Positions 15,722-28,106 are shown, numbered from the stretch's first letter. The stretch: 64,000 bases of DNA from Bradyrhizobium sp. CER78 (GCF_029846235.1 NZ_JARVWP010000004.1:124001-188000), one strand, 5' to 3'. Numbers and translations: made by a program. Notes: generated from the letters alone by a model not told the origin.

Positions 15722-16052
15722 GGATGCCGATCTTCGGATTGATCCGCGCAGGACCGAGGGCATAAAGGCCCGCATCCCGATAGTCAAGCGCGTTGCGGAT
15801 CCCTGCACAGTGCCGGCGCTTTTGCGCCGTAGTTGCGAGTTGTAGCCTGTTTTCAGGCGAAACGGCGTAGTCAGCAAAGCCCCGAATCAAATAAGGCCTG
15901 ATACGTCTGGGTTTCCTGTGGCCGGCCCGGCGCTGCCCGTTCCCAGAACCGGCGGTTTCAGGACTGTTCCGGGCGCATTTTCCCGACGCGAACGGCACGC
16001 CATTCGCGCGAACGCAAGCAATCCAGCCATTCAGCAACGAGGAGGGCCACAC
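15722..16052. other. Gap between tRNA-Asp and the HU gene
   Basis: 331 bp without a gene. The left end holds the leftward tRNA-Asp promoter (15759-15787). The right end must hold the rightward HU promoter, which I could not place with confidence; GGAGG at 16040-16044 is the HU ribosome site. Confidence 0.6.
15759..15787 (-). promoter_or_regulatory. Housekeeping promoter of tRNA-Asp
   Basis: Minus strand: TTGACT (15782-15787), a 17-base spacer, TATGCC (15759-15764), about 38 bp before the mature tRNA 5' end. Good match to the housekeeping consensus. Confidence 0.65.
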
Positions 16053-16352
16053 ATGGCGAAGAAAGCAGCGACCCCGGCGACGATCACGCTGAAGCACCTG
16101 GCGGCGGCCATTGCCGAAGAGCAGGAGCTGTCCAAGAAGCAGGCCGAGGCGATCCTGACCGACATGGTCACCCGGATCACCAAGCACCTCAAGAAGGGCG
16201 AGCGCATCCGGATCGTCGGCCTTGGCATCCTCCAGGTCCGCAAGCGCGCCGCCCGCATGGGCCGCAACCCGGCGACCGGCGAGCAGATCCATATCAAGGC
16301 GAGCAAGAAGGTCGCCTTCCGCGCCGCCAAGGAGCTGAAGGAAGCCGTCTAA
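16053..16352 (+). CDS. HU-family DNA-binding protein
   Basis: Histone-like nucleoid protein of 99 residues. The core shows the HU/IHF fold: LKHLAAAIAEEQELSKKQAEA (dimerisation helices), GERIRIVGLGILQVRKRAAR and the DNA-contacting arm MGRNPATGEQIHIKASKKV with the intercalating proline region RNPATG. GGAGG precedes the ATG by 8 bases. A terminator follows at 16375. It lies on the strand opposite to lon, whereas in many alphaproteobacteria hup follows lon on the same strand. HU rather than IHF is inferred from RNPATGEQI. Confidence 0.95.
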   Translation: MAKKAATPATITLKHLAAAIAEEQELSKKQAEAILTDMVTRITKHLKKGERIRIVGLGILQVRKRAARMGRNPATGEQIHIKASKKVAFRAAKELKEAV

Positions 16353-16374
16353 GGCTTTACTCTCCGTTGATATC

Positions 16375-16419
16375 AAAGCGCCATTCCGGCTCGTGACGCG
16401 GCCCCGGAGTGGCGCTTTT
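16375..16419 (+). terminator. Intrinsic terminator after the HU gene
   Basis: AAAGCGCCATTCCGG at 16375-16389 pairs with CCGGAGTGGCGCTTT at 16404-16418 with one mismatch, followed by a short T tract. The long stem with A/T flanks could act in both directions. Confidence 0.75.
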
Positions 16420-16519
16420 CTGTTATAGGATTGTCTCCTGCTCGCCTTGATCCGGTTTGCTTGCGCGAACCAACTTCGCCAAGGCGCATTGTCCCCGTCC
16501 CTACCCCTGCGCGGTCTTC

Positions 16520-17776
16520 ATGCTGGCACCGGTACTCGACTTCAAGCACACCGTCACCGAGCGCTTCCTGCGCTATGTCGTGATCGACACCCAATCCGAT
16601 CCGGATTCGCCGACCTGCCCCTCCACCGAGAAGCAGAAGAATCTCGGCCGCCTGCTGGTCACCGAGCTCTTGGCAATGGGCATATCCGACGCGCATCTCG
16701 ATCCGCACGGCTATGTCTATGCGACGATCCCCGCCAACACCGACAAGACGGTGCCAGTGCTCTGCTTCTGCTCGCACATGGACACCTCGCCCGATTGCAC
16801 CGGCAAGAACGTCAAGCCGCAGGTCGTGAAGAACTATCGCGGCGGCGACATCGCGTTGCCCGCCGACTCCACGCAGGTGATCCGCGCCGCCGAGCATGAA
16901 GCGCTGGCCGACCAGATCGGCAACGACATCATCACGACCGACGGCACCACCCTGCTCGGCGCCGACAACAAGGCCGGCCTCGCCGAGATCATGGATGCCG
17001 CGCATTTCCTGATGACCAATCCGCAGGTCAAGCACGGTACCATCAAGATCCTGTTCACGCCGGATGAGGAGATCGGCCGCGGCGTCGACAAGGTCGACAT
17101 CAAGAAGCTCGGGGCCGATTTCGGCTACACCATGGACGGCGAGACCGCTGGTCATATCGAGGACGAGACCTTCTCGGCCGACGGCGCCAGCATCATCATC
17201 GAAGGCGTCGCCACCCATCCGGGTTTTGCGAAAGGCAAGATGGAGCACGCGATCAAGATCGCCGCGGCGATCGTCGACCGCCTGCCCAAGGATCACTGCT
17301 CGCCCGAGACCACCGAAGGCAAGGAAGGCTTCCTGCATCCGGTCGCGATCTCGGGCGCGTTGGAGCACGCGCGGATCGACTTCATCGTTCGCGATTTCAC
17401 CGAAGCCGGCCTGAAGCATAAGGAAGCGCTGCTCGAAGCGATCGCCAAGGATGTCATGAAGGGATATCCGCGCTCGACCTATCGGATGGAGGTCAAGCAG
17501 CAGTACCGCAACATGAAAGAGGTGATCGACCGCCATCCGCAGATCGTCGCCTATGCGATCGAGGCGATCGAGCGCGCGGGACTGACGCCGGTGAAGACCT
17601 CGATCCGCGGCGGCACCGACGGTTCGCGGCTGTCCTTCATGGGATTGCCCTGCCCGAACATCTTCGCCGGCGAGCACGCATTCCATTCGCGGCTCGAATG
17701 GGTCAGCCGGCAGGACATGGAAAAGGCCGTGCAGACCATCGTGCATCTCGCAATGATCTGGGAAGAGCGAGCGTAG
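16520..17776 (+). CDS. pepT: Peptidase T (tripeptide aminopeptidase)
   Basis: Cytoplasmic zinc aminopeptidase of family M20B that releases the N-terminal residue of tripeptides; 418 residues. The ATG at 16520 (MLAPVLDFKHTVTERFLRYV) matches the usual PepT N-terminus; an upstream in-frame ATG at 16457 adds unrelated residues. Signatures: FCSHMDTSPD (first metal His and Asp), TLLGADNKAGLAEIM (bridging Asp), LFTPDEEIGRGVDKV (catalytic Glu pair), SIRGGTDGSRLSFMGLPCPN and AGEHAFHSRLEW (last metal His). All catalytic positions are present. A palindromic repeat follows, with no cotranscribed neighbour. Confidence 0.95.
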   Translation: MLAPVLDFKHTVTERFLRYVVIDTQSDPDSPTCPSTEKQKNLGRLLVTELLAMGISDAHLDPHGYVYATIPANTDKTVPVLCFCSHMDTSPDCTGKNVKPQVVKNYRGGDIALPADSTQVIRAAEHEALADQIGNDIITTDGTTLLGADNKAGLAEIMDAAHFLMTNPQVKHGTIKILFTPDEEIGRGVDKVDIKKLGADFGYTMDGETAGHIEDETFSADGASIIIEGVATHPGFAKGKMEHAIKIAAAIVDRLPKDHCSPETTEGKEGFLHPVAISGALEHARIDFIVRDFTEAGLKHKEALLEAIAKDVMKGYPRSTYRMEVKQQYRNMKEVIDRHPQIVAYAIEAIERAGLTPVKTSIRGGTDGSRLSFMGLPCPNIFAGEHAFHSRLEWVSRQDMEKAVQTIVHLAMIWEERA

Positions 17777-17795
17777 GCTCGTCGCAACTCTCTCC

Positions 17796-17877
17796 CCGTC
17801 ATAGCGAAGCGAAGCAATCCATATCTCGACGCGCGGATAGATGGATTGCTTCGTCGCTACGCTCCTCGCAATGACGG
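17796..17877 (-). repeat. Dispersed palindromic repeat, family A, copy 1
   Basis: Imperfect inverted repeat: CCGTCAT..GCGAAGCAATCCAT on the left and ATGGATTGCTTCG..GCAATGACGG on the right. Related copies lie at 43170-43256 and 46141-46262 in the opposite orientation. The right arm runs into the 3' end of the methyltransferase gene at 17857. Confidence 0.85.
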
Positions 17878-18747
17878 CACGACCAACTCGTTCTCCCAGG
17901 CCCGCGCAGTCACGATCCAGATCGCGCCCGGCAGCAGCACGGAATCGCCTTTGACGAAGGGCGTGAGCGCTTCGCGCATCGATGCGATCGCGGCGGCGCG
18001 CACGTCATCCGGATGGCCTTCCAGCGCACGGCTGGCTGGCCCGATCTCGAGCGCGCCCTGGATCGCCGCATCGATGCCGCGGCCGGTCGCGACATCGAGC
18101 TCGACCTTGCACGGCTCCATCGCGATGCCGGAGAAGCCGGCCTCGCCCAGGATCCGCTTCACCCGGGCTTCGGAGGCAAACGAAAACGGGCCGGGATCCT
18201 CTGGGCCGAGCTGCGGCAGTTTCGGTACATGCTTGTAGACCGCCTGCAGCGGCGCCATGAAGAACGGATTCTCGCGCGGCTCCTGCCAGCACGCGAAGGC
18301 AAGACGGCCGGTCGGCTTCATCGCCTTGCGCAGATTGGCAAAGGACACCGCCGGATCGGCAAAGAACATCACGCCGAAGCGCGAGGCCAACAGATCGAAG
18401 CTCTCGCGGGCGAACGGATACACCGTCGCATCGGCAAGCGTGAATTCGACCGGCAGTCCCTGCGGCGCGCTCTGCCGCGCCCGCGTCAGCATCGGCTCCG
18501 AGACGTCGACGCCAAGCACGTGGCCCGCGGGCGCGACCTTGGCCGCCAGCGCAAAGCTCGAGGCGCCGCTGCCGCAGCCGACATCGACGACGCGCTCGCC
18601 GGCTTTCGGCGCGGCACGATCAATCAGCAGGTCAAGCACCGGCTGGAGCACGATGTCCTGCGCGGCCTGTCTTGAGGCCCAACGCTGACCGCCAGGCCCG
18701 TTCCAATATGCAATCTGATCGGCGTTCTGCGGGTGACCAGCGTTCAT
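17857..18747 (-). CDS. Class I SAM-dependent methyltransferase (UbiE/MenG-like)
   Basis: A 296-residue methyltransferase. Motif I is VVDVGCGSGASSFALAAKV, followed by HVLGVDVSEPMLTRARQ (SAM ribose contact), FTLADATVYPF and GRLAFACWQEP. The N-terminus ADQIAYWNGPGGQRWASRQ is typical of a family often annotated as ubiquinone/menaquinone methyltransferase-like, of unknown small-molecule substrate. The final residues VVPSLRGA and the stop lie inside a dispersed palindromic repeat, so the native C-terminus may have been replaced. The YciI-like gene on the same strand is 49 bp upstream. Confidence 0.85.
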   Translation of the reverse strand: MNAGHPQNADQIAYWNGPGGQRWASRQAAQDIVLQPVLDLLIDRAAPKAGERVVDVGCGSGASSFALAAKVAPAGHVLGVDVSEPMLTRARQSAPQGLPVEFTLADATVYPFARESFDLLASRFGVMFFADPAVSFANLRKAMKPTGRLAFACWQEPRENPFFMAPLQAVYKHVPKLPQLGPEDPGPFSFASEARVKRILGEAGFSGIAMEPCKVELDVATGRGIDAAIQGALEIGPASRALEGHPDDVRAAAIASMREALTPFVKGDSVLLPGAIWIVTARAWENELVVPSLRGA

Positions 18748-18795
18748 GCGCTCAAAACCTTGTTGAGAAATCTTGTTGGGAAGCCTTGGCCGATG

Positions 18796-19101
18796 CTAGC
18801 AGCTCTCGCGCGTCGCAGCGCGCAACATCGGCGTGACCTGATAGGTGAATCCGGCATTGGCCTTGGTGACGGGATCGTTGGCGACGATCTCCTGTGGATC
18901 GGCATCATCGGATAGTTGCAGCACGCCCAATCCCCAGACGCCGGCGGGATCGGCGACCGGCCCGAAGATCAGCGCCTTGCCGGCCTGCAGCAATTCGCCG
19001 CAATAGGCGACGTGCGCCTGCATGATGGCGGCTTCTTGCGGCGTCATGTCTTGCGGGAAGGTCGGACGCGGTCCGGTCAGTTTGCAGACGTAGTATTTCA
19101 T
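18796..19101 (-). CDS. YciI-family protein
   Basis: A 101-residue dimeric alpha/beta-barrel protein of the YciI/YCII family, related to small dehydrochlorinases and monooxygenases. Visible features are MKYYVCKLTGPRPTFP, AHVAYCGELLQAGKALIFGPV, GLGVLQLSDDADPQEIVAND and AGFTYQVTPM. The family usually has a His-Asp pair; here AHVAYCGEL holds the His and DDADP the acidic residues. No upstream partner fixes a role. It is probably cotranscribed with the methyltransferase. Confidence 0.82.
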   Translation of the reverse strand: MKYYVCKLTGPRPTFPQDMTPQEAAIMQAHVAYCGELLQAGKALIFGPVADPAGVWGLGVLQLSDDADPQEIVANDPVTKANAGFTYQVTPMLRAATRESC

Positions 19102-19135
19102 CGACCTGGTCCGCGTTCGCTGATTACTTCACTGA

Positions 19136-19420
19136 CTACTTGGCGGCTGCGTTTGTGGGCTTGGCCGGCTTCGTCTTCGCGGCGCTCCCCTTCGAGGCGG
19201 CCTGCCCCTCATTGGGGCGCGCAATGCCCCACGGGTCGGTCGGCTTCTGGTCCGGCACACCGCTCAGCGCGCGCTGGTAGGCGCGCTGCTGCCGCGCCTC
19301 ATTGGCCGCATCGGCCGGCGACTTCTCGACCTCTTCGCGATAGCGCTGAACATGGTCCGACTGCGCCAGTGCAGGTCCGCCAATCATGGTGAGGAGAATA
19401 ATCGCGGCAATTTTGCGCAT
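19136..19420 (-). CDS. Hypothetical secreted protein with Ala/Lys/Pro-rich tail
   Basis: 94 residues. The N-terminus MRKIAAIILLTMIGGPALAQ is a clear signal peptide cut after ALA, so the product is periplasmic. The mature part begins SDHVQRYREEVEKSPADAA, a charged helix, and ends in a low-complexity GSAAKTKPAKPTNAAAK tail. No known domain. The gene is 34 bp upstream of the YciI gene on the same strand and may share its operon. Confidence 0.65.
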   Translation of the reverse strand: MRKIAAIILLTMIGGPALAQSDHVQRYREEVEKSPADAANEARQQRAYQRALSGVPDQKPTDPWGIARPNEGQAASKGSAAKTKPAKPTNAAAK

Positions 19421-19627
19421 GCATCAAGTTCCCGGGTTAGGCGGAGAGAATAGCATCGCAGCAAGGTCGGCATCAAACCTGCGCACGTGACTTTCGGCAC
19501 CTTTCGCGCCATCGGCCAACGATTGACATTCGACCGGCCAGCGCGGAGCAAGCGCGGTCCCGGCCACCCCACAACTACCCCACGGTCGGGATCGCGCCCT
19601 CTCCACGCGCTCACAGAGGGCCGCGCA

Positions 19628-19876
19628 ATGGCCTTGCTACGTAGGGCTCTTCAACCAGAGGCCGCTTTGCAGCTCGTGAAACACCGCGCCACCGTCATCC
19701 TGCGCGAGCATGTGCAAGCGGAAGCAGAACTGGTCGGAAGGGCCGCAGTTCTCACCGATGGGACTGCGGGAACCGTCGACGGCGTGTTTCTGGACGAGTC
19801 TCACGGGTTGCGTATCTCGATTGCCGGGCACATCGGCAAGTGGCCGATCTCGACAATCAGGATGCTTCAGCCATAG
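19628..19876 (+). CDS. Hypothetical 82-residue protein
   Basis: Begins MALLRRALQPEAALQLVKHR and contains ELVGRAAVLTDGTAGTVDGV and ISIAGHIGKWPISTIRMLQP. The middle reads like an SH3-like or PRC-barrel-like beta fold (TVDGVFLDESHGLRISI), but this is weak. GAGGG lies 7 bases before the ATG at 19628, which is why the longer upstream reading is not used. No partner gene. Probably real; function unknown. Confidence 0.5.
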   Translation: MALLRRALQPEAALQLVKHRATVILREHVQAEAELVGRAAVLTDGTAGTVDGVFLDESHGLRISIAGHIGKWPISTIRMLQP

Positions 19877-20023
19877 AGCTATGGGGTACCGGAGATGACG
19901 GAGCCGGTCCGCCTTCGCTCTTTCGAGCTTCGGCGCGACAGCCTTCGCCCTGCGGCACCGAACAAGTGGATGAGTTTATCCGCGAAGGCTGGCTTGCCAA
20001 GCCGTAGCCCGCCGGGCGAAGGC

Positions 20024-20100
20024 TGGTAGGCGGCGAGAGATTCGAACTCCCGACCCTCTCGGTGTAAACGAGATGCTCTAACCAGCTGAGCTAGCCGCCC
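20024..20100 (-). tRNA. tRNA-Val (TAC)
   Basis: Minus strand, 77 nt: begins GGGCGGCTAGCTCAGCTGG, ends GCCGCCT, A, CCA. The anticodon loop TTTACAC gives TAC. D and T arms are complete (GAGTTCGAATC) and CCA is encoded. The first acceptor pair is G-U. Confidence 0.96.
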
Positions 20101-20114
20101 TTACCTGGGCGCCT

Positions 20115-20143
20115 CTTTAGCCTTGCCTGCCCCCGAGGCGCAA
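20115..20143 (-). promoter_or_regulatory. Possible tRNA-Val promoter
   Basis: Minus strand: TTGCGC (20138-20143), a 17-base spacer, CTAAAG (20115-20120), 15 bp before the tRNA 5' end. Weaker than the tRNA-Asp promoter. Confidence 0.4.
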
Positions 20144-20169
20144 GGTGGCAAAGTTTCAATCGATCAGCG

Positions 20170-20574
20170 TCAATCCATGGGCCGCGCCGGCAAGCCCTCG
20201 AGATCGTTGATCCATGGTGCGGCGGAGCGGCACCAGACCTGGCGTCGCGGGGTCAATTCGCCGCGCTGGCGAATGCTGCCCCAGCGGATGCCCCAATCAT
20301 CGGGTCCTCCATCCTCGCCGCTGGTGAACAAGGGGGAACCGCAATCGCTGCAAAAATGCTGGAAGCGGATCCGGCCGTTATCGCCGCGTTTGCCGTACAC
20401 TTTCGGCGCACCATGGGTCAGGTGGACCTGCTCGGCGGCGCAAATCACCGTGACGCGATAGGGCGAGCCGGTCAGCGCCTGGCAATCCGTGCAATGGCAG
20501 ATCGACACCCGTTCGGGATCGATCTCGGCCTGATAGGTCACGGCCCCGCAATGGCATTGCCCGTCGATCCGCAT
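20170..20574 (-). CDS. GFA family (glutathione-dependent formaldehyde-activating enzyme-like) zinc protein
   Basis: 134 residues from the ATG at 20574 (MRIDGQCHCGAV), preceded by GGGAGA. Zinc ligands are typical of the GFA/CENP-V fold: CHCGAVTY, SICHCTDCQALTGSPYRV and FQHFCSDCGSPLF. GFA proteins are named for S-hydroxymethylglutathione formation, but many members have unknown roles. It diverges from the GntR gene; the palindromic operator at 20690 lies between, so GntR may also control it. Confidence 0.88.
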   Translation of the reverse strand: MRIDGQCHCGAVTYQAEIDPERVSICHCTDCQALTGSPYRVTVICAAEQVHLTHGAPKVYGKRGDNGRIRFQHFCSDCGSPLFTSGEDGGPDDWGIRWGSIRQRGELTPRRQVWCRSAAPWINDLEGLPARPMD

Positions 20575-20689
20575 CTGCGATCTCCCAATTCGGCGTCGTG
20601 CAACAAGGCGGTCGCCGAGAGGTCGTTCCCTCGATCGCAGCCTGCACGGCGCCCCGCGCCGCCGTCCGGCGCCCCACCCGCACAACGCT

Positions 20690-20733
20690 GGTATCCCAAA
20701 TCGGTATTGTTTGGGATACCAATTCGGGATACG
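20690..20733. promoter_or_regulatory. Palindromic operator, probably for the GntR regulator
   Basis: GGTATCCCAAA (20690-20700), 9-base spacer, TTTGGGATACC (20710-20720): perfect 11-bp arms. A third half-site, TTCGGGATACG, follows at 20723-20733, 13 bp after the previous half-site. It lies between the divergent GFA and GntR genes, the expected place for autoregulation. Confidence 0.72.
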
Positions 20734-20774
20734 TCGATCCAATCCAAGCCATTCCCACCACCGGCAGACAGCCC

Positions 20775-21443
20775 ATGTCGCAGATGCTTCAGATCCACGA
20801 CCAGCTCCGGGAAATGATCCTCTCTCTCGACCTCGGCCCCGGCGAGCGGCTGACCGAGCGTTGGCTCGAGAGCCGGTTCGAGGGATCGCGCACGCCGATC
20901 CGCGCCGCGCTGGTGCGGCTCGAAGGCGAAGAGCTGGTCCGCCGCGATGGCCGCAACTGGATCGTCGCGCCGATCGACCTCGGTGAGCTGGAGGCGCTGG
21001 CGGAGTTCAGGATCCCGCTGGAGACGACCGCCGTTCGCCTCGCCTGCGCGCGTGCGAGCGAGGCCGACATCGCCGGCATCGAAGAGATGCTGGATGCCTG
21101 CCAGTCCGGCGCGCCGCGCGAGGAATGGCACCGCGTCGGCACCGATTTCCATGTCGAGATCGCGCGCCTCTCCGGCAATCCCTTCATCGTCAAGGCGATC
21201 GGCGGCGCCATGACCCGGTTGTCACGAGCGCGCTGGCTCGAAGTGTGGACCGAACCGTCGCGCGAGCAGGCCTGGCGCGAGCACCGGCGCATTCTCGGCT
21301 TCATCAAGGCCAACGATCCGGAAGCCGCCGCGCGCGAGGCGGCCGATCACATCAAAGACACCCGCGATCGCCTGCTCCGTTCGCTGAACGAAGACCGCCG
21401 CGGCCTGCGCGCGCGCGGCTTTGCCGTGATCGGATTGCGCTGA
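20775..21443 (+). CDS. GntR-family transcriptional regulator (FadR/FCD subfamily)
   Basis: 222 residues. The ATG at 20775 (MSQMLQIHDQLREMILS) is the natural start, since the winged helix begins at once: LGPGERLTERWLESRFEGSR followed by TPIRAALVRLEGEELVRRDG (recognition helix and wing). The FCD ligand domain contains the metal or ligand histidines in DFHVEIARLSGN and REHRRILGFIKAND and ADHIKDTRDRLL. It is followed one base later by an MFS exporter gene, so the two are translated together. The regulator probably binds a small carboxylate; identity unknown. Confidence 0.9.
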   Translation: MSQMLQIHDQLREMILSLDLGPGERLTERWLESRFEGSRTPIRAALVRLEGEELVRRDGRNWIVAPIDLGELEALAEFRIPLETTAVRLACARASEADIAGIEEMLDACQSGAPREEWHRVGTDFHVEIARLSGNPFIVKAIGGAMTRLSRARWLEVWTEPSREQAWREHRRILGFIKANDPEAAAREAADHIKDTRDRLLRSLNEDRRGLRARGFAVIGLR

Positions 21444-21444
21444 C

Positions 21445-22653
21445 ATGAACATGGAAATCGATCGCGAAGCGGCCCTCGATGCGGGGCCCTGGAGACGCAA
21501 CCTGATCGTCTGCGTGTTCGGCTCCTTCACGACCATTGTGGGAATGACGCTGCTGCTGCCGTTCCTGCCGCTTTATGTCGAGCAGCTCGGCGTGACCGAT
21601 CATGCCGCCATCGTGCAATGGTCGGGCATAGCCTATGGTGCAACCTTCTTCAGCGCGGCGCTGACGGCGCCGCTGTGGGGACGGCTGGCGGATCGCTATG
21701 GCCGCAAGCTGATGCTGATCCGCGCGAGCCTCGGCATGGCGCTCGCCATGTCCCTGATCGGCATGACGCACAATGTCTATGAGCTGGTCGGCCTGCGGCT
21801 GTTGACCGGCCTGCTCGGGGGATACGCTTCGGGCTCGACGGTGCTGGTCGCGGCACAGACGCCGAAGGCGCGCTCCGGCTGGGCGATCGGCGTTCTGTCG
21901 GCCGGCATCATGGCCGGCAGCCTGGTCGGTCCATTGATCGGCGGCGTCTTGCCCGGCCTGATCGGCATGCGCGCGACCTTCTTCCTGATCGGCGGCGTCA
22001 TCTTCATCACCTTCCTCGGCACAACCTTCCTGATCCGTGAGGAGGCGCGTCCGAAGACCGCGAAAGGCAGCAAGGCGCGTGGCGGCTGGTCGCTTGTTCC
22101 GGACAAGCGCCCTGTGATCGCGATGTGGGGCACCGGCCTGCTGCTGATGGTCGCCAACATGTCGATCGAGCCGATCATCACGGTCTATGTCGCACAATTG
22201 GTCGAGGCGCCGCAGGTGACGTTCGTGGCCGGCCTCGTGATGTCGGCGGCGGCCTTCGGCAGCCTGCTGTCGTCGTCGCACCTCGGCAAGCTGGCCGACC
22301 GTATCGGCCATTGGCGGATCATCAACGTTTGCCTTGCGGTCTCGGCGCTGCTGCTGATCCCGCAGGCCTTCGTGGCCAGCGGCTGGCAACTCATCATGCT
22401 CCGCTTCCTGATGGGGCTCGCGCTCGGCGGCCTCCTGCCCTGCATCGCCAGCGTGATCCGGCACAACGTGCCCGACGCAGTCACCGGCAGCATGCTCGGC
22501 TACTCGATCTCGGCGCAATATGCCGGCCAGGTGATCGGCCCGCTCGCCGGCGGATTCATCGGCGGCCATATTGGCATGAGCGCGGTGTTCCTCGGCACCA
22601 GCGTGCTGATGGCGCTCGGCGCGATCGGCAATTTCATTGTCGAGAAGAAGTAA
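21445..22653 (+). CDS. MFS efflux-type transporter
   Basis: 402 residues and 12 predicted helices. Motif A is GRLADRYGRKLMLIRASLG and its C-terminal counterpart SSSHLGKLADRIGHWRI. The motif-C-like GVLSAGIMAGSLVGPLIGG in helix 5 is a marker of drug:proton antiporters (12-TMS DHA1 group, MdtG-like). The start codon follows the GntR stop by one base, so expression is coupled to that regulator. Likely exports a drug or metabolite sensed by GntR; substrate not predictable. An intrinsic terminator follows. Confidence 0.88.
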   Translation: MNMEIDREAALDAGPWRRNLIVCVFGSFTTIVGMTLLLPFLPLYVEQLGVTDHAAIVQWSGIAYGATFFSAALTAPLWGRLADRYGRKLMLIRASLGMALAMSLIGMTHNVYELVGLRLLTGLLGGYASGSTVLVAAQTPKARSGWAIGVLSAGIMAGSLVGPLIGGVLPGLIGMRATFFLIGGVIFITFLGTTFLIREEARPKTAKGSKARGGWSLVPDKRPVIAMWGTGLLLMVANMSIEPIITVYVAQLVEAPQVTFVAGLVMSAAAFGSLLSSSHLGKLADRIGHWRIINVCLAVSALLLIPQAFVASGWQLIMLRFLMGLALGGLLPCIASVIRHNVPDAVTGSMLGYSISAQYAGQVIGPLAGGFIGGHIGMSAVFLGTSVLMALGAIGNFIVEKK

Positions 22654-22696
22654 CGACGGCGCAACCCTGCTTCCGTGCCGCAGATTTCCAAAACAA

Positions 22697-22725
22697 GAAC
22701 GGCGCCCGAAGGCGCCGTTCTCTAT
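22697..22725. terminator. Bidirectional terminator between the MFS gene and lon
   Basis: GAACGGCGCC, CGAA loop, GGCGCCGTTC (22697-22720), then TCTATTT rightward; leftward the stem is followed by TTGTTTTGG. It sits between convergent genes and can serve both. Confidence 0.82.
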
Positions 22726-22743
22726 TTCAGTTCGTAGCTCGCT

Positions 22744-25173
<2,430 letters not shown>

Positions 25174-25494
25174 GGCCTTATCCTTTTGTTTTGCCCCCTT
25201 GCTCGCAGTCCGCCTGCTTGCGCAACCGCCACAAGGTGCCTTGGTGATCCGGAAAAGATTGCCGTCAGCAGCCGCTTATTCCGTATCGAAAAGCGACGAA
25301 TCTCAACGCATGAGATCCCTCGCCGATAGCATTAGGTGGCTATCAGGCCGGGGGGTGTCAAGCCTGAGAAGTGCCCGGAAATTCAGGCTAAACAGGCATT
25401 TACTGCAATGCCACAACGGCGCTGCTGTTGCGCCGCAACGGCCGCCGGATCGCCCGGCAGCCGTGCAATTTTTTACGGGTCGAGACGCGTGCTG
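25174..25494. other. clpX-lon intergenic region
   Basis: 321 bp. It holds the lon leader and a possible -35 (TTGACA, 25356-25361, minus). A GC-rich dyad follows clpX (near 25400-25450) but has no T run, so I do not call it a terminator. No ORF is convincing. Confidence 0.5.
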
Positions 25495-26769
<1,275 letters not shown>

Positions 26770-27225
26770 TCCTTATCTCCGTCCGCCGTTCGATCTTGTT
26801 TGCCAGATCGACCCAATCCGGCACAAAACCGGCGTCTTGGGTAGATAGAGCAAATTCCGTACCAAAAAAGACCCTACGCAATACTGACCGTGCCAATCAC
26901 GGTTTATTCGAATCTCCGCGATCATAGCCGATGCATTACAGCCAACCATGCTGGCACCCGACTATCAAGAATTCGCTAATCGGATGCCCGGCTCAAGACC
27001 GTGACAATACCGTGATTTTCCACGATCGCACGTGGAATACGCGTCGAAATCCACGGAACGTTGCGGGATTACCACGCCAGCCAATGAGCACGAAAGTGGA
27101 ACCTTCCGCCCGCGCATAGGCACTTGCGGGGTACTCCGCCCGTCCTGCTTTTGCCGGTTATGTGAGGCGCCAATGTGCAGATCACGCCGGCGCCCCGGGA
27201 GGCCTGTCCAGATCAGGCAGCCCTG
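26770..27225. other. clpP-clpX intergenic region
   Basis: 456 bp with no credible gene. Frames here lack ribosome sites and family-like residues. It presumably carries a separate clpX promoter; I could not identify it. Confidence 0.5.
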
Positions 27226-27861
27226 TCATGCAGCCTTGGCGGCCGACGGATCTTCCGGACGCTTGTCGATGACCTTGTCGACGAGGCCGAACGCCTTGGC
27301 GTCCTCGGCGGTGAGGAACTTGTCGCGCTCGAGCGCGTCCTCGATCGCCTTGTAGGTCTGGCCGGTGTGCTTCACGTAGATCTCGTTGAGGCGCTTCTTG
27401 AGATTCAGGATCTCCTGCGCGTGCAGCATGATGTCGGTGGCCTGGCCCTGGAAGCCGCCGGAGGGCTGGTGCACCATGATGCGGGAGTTCGGCAGCGTGA
27501 AGCGCATGTCCTTCTCGCCGGCCGCGAGCAGCAGCGAGCCCATCGAGGCCGCCTGCCCGGTGCACAGCGTCGACACCGGCGGACGGATGAACTGCATCGT
27601 GTCGTAGATCGCAAGGCCCGACGTCACCACGCCACCCGGCGAGTTGATGTACATCGAGATTTCCTTCTTCGGATTCTCGGCCTCGAGGAACAAGAGCTGC
27701 GCGACGATCAAGGTCGACATGCCGTCTTCCACCGGACCGGTGACGAAGATGATGCGCTCTTTCAAGAGGCGCGAGAAAATGTCGTAGGCGCGTTCGCCGC
27801 GATTGGTCTGCTCGACGACCATCGGAACGAGATTCATGTAGGTTTCAACGGGATCGCGCAT
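27226..27861 (-). CDS. clpP: ClpP, proteolytic subunit of Clp protease
   Basis: 211-residue serine peptidase that forms tetradecamers with ClpX or ClpA. Start [20 protein letters not shown]. The catalytic Ser106 is in GQAASMGS and His131 in IMVHQPSGG; the Asp of the triad is expected near [12 protein letters not shown]. The substrate-gate region [19 protein letters not shown] is intact. It is the first Clp gene downstream of tig in the leftward block. Confidence 0.98.
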   Translation of the reverse strand: MRDPVETYMNLVPMVVEQTNRGERAYDIFSRLLKERIIFVTGPVEDGMSTLIVAQLLFLEAENPKKEISMYINSPGGVVTSGLAIYDTMQFIRPPVSTLCTGQAASMGSLLLAAGEKDMRFTLPNSRIMVHQPSGGFQGQATDIMLHAQEILNLKKRLNEIYVKHTGQTYKAIEDALERDKFLTAEDAKAFGLVDKVIDKRPEDPSAAKAA

Positions 27862-28106
27862 GAAAGAACCCAGGGGTTAGGGGTGATGCAGAGCTTTGCC
27901 CAGAACTAGCTTCGTCCAAGACTACTGGCTCGAGGCTGGCTGGCTCAAGGCTTAAACCAGATATGGGCCAATTTCCGGCCGACAAGGCCGACACTAGCCA
28001 ATTGGGCAGGTCGTGGACGTTCAAGCCGATTCGCAGCGGCGCGCCTAGCGAGGGGATCCTCACAAGGCGCGCTTTCGCGGTTCATCATTAACGCGAGGTG
28101 CCGGAA

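Noticed and set aside
19900..20023. Direct repeats of CGAAGGCTGG near tRNA-Val, considered as attachment sites
   Set aside because: They do not match the tRNA 3' end and there is no integrase gene or second copy to define an island.
25331..25362. Heat-shock (RpoH) promoter upstream of lon
   Set aside because: CTTGACA is present on the minus strand, but no matching -10 at the right spacing was found.
26931..27119. 62-codon frame in the clpP-clpX gap
   Set aside because: No ribosome site, no family-like pattern, and unusual composition for the window.
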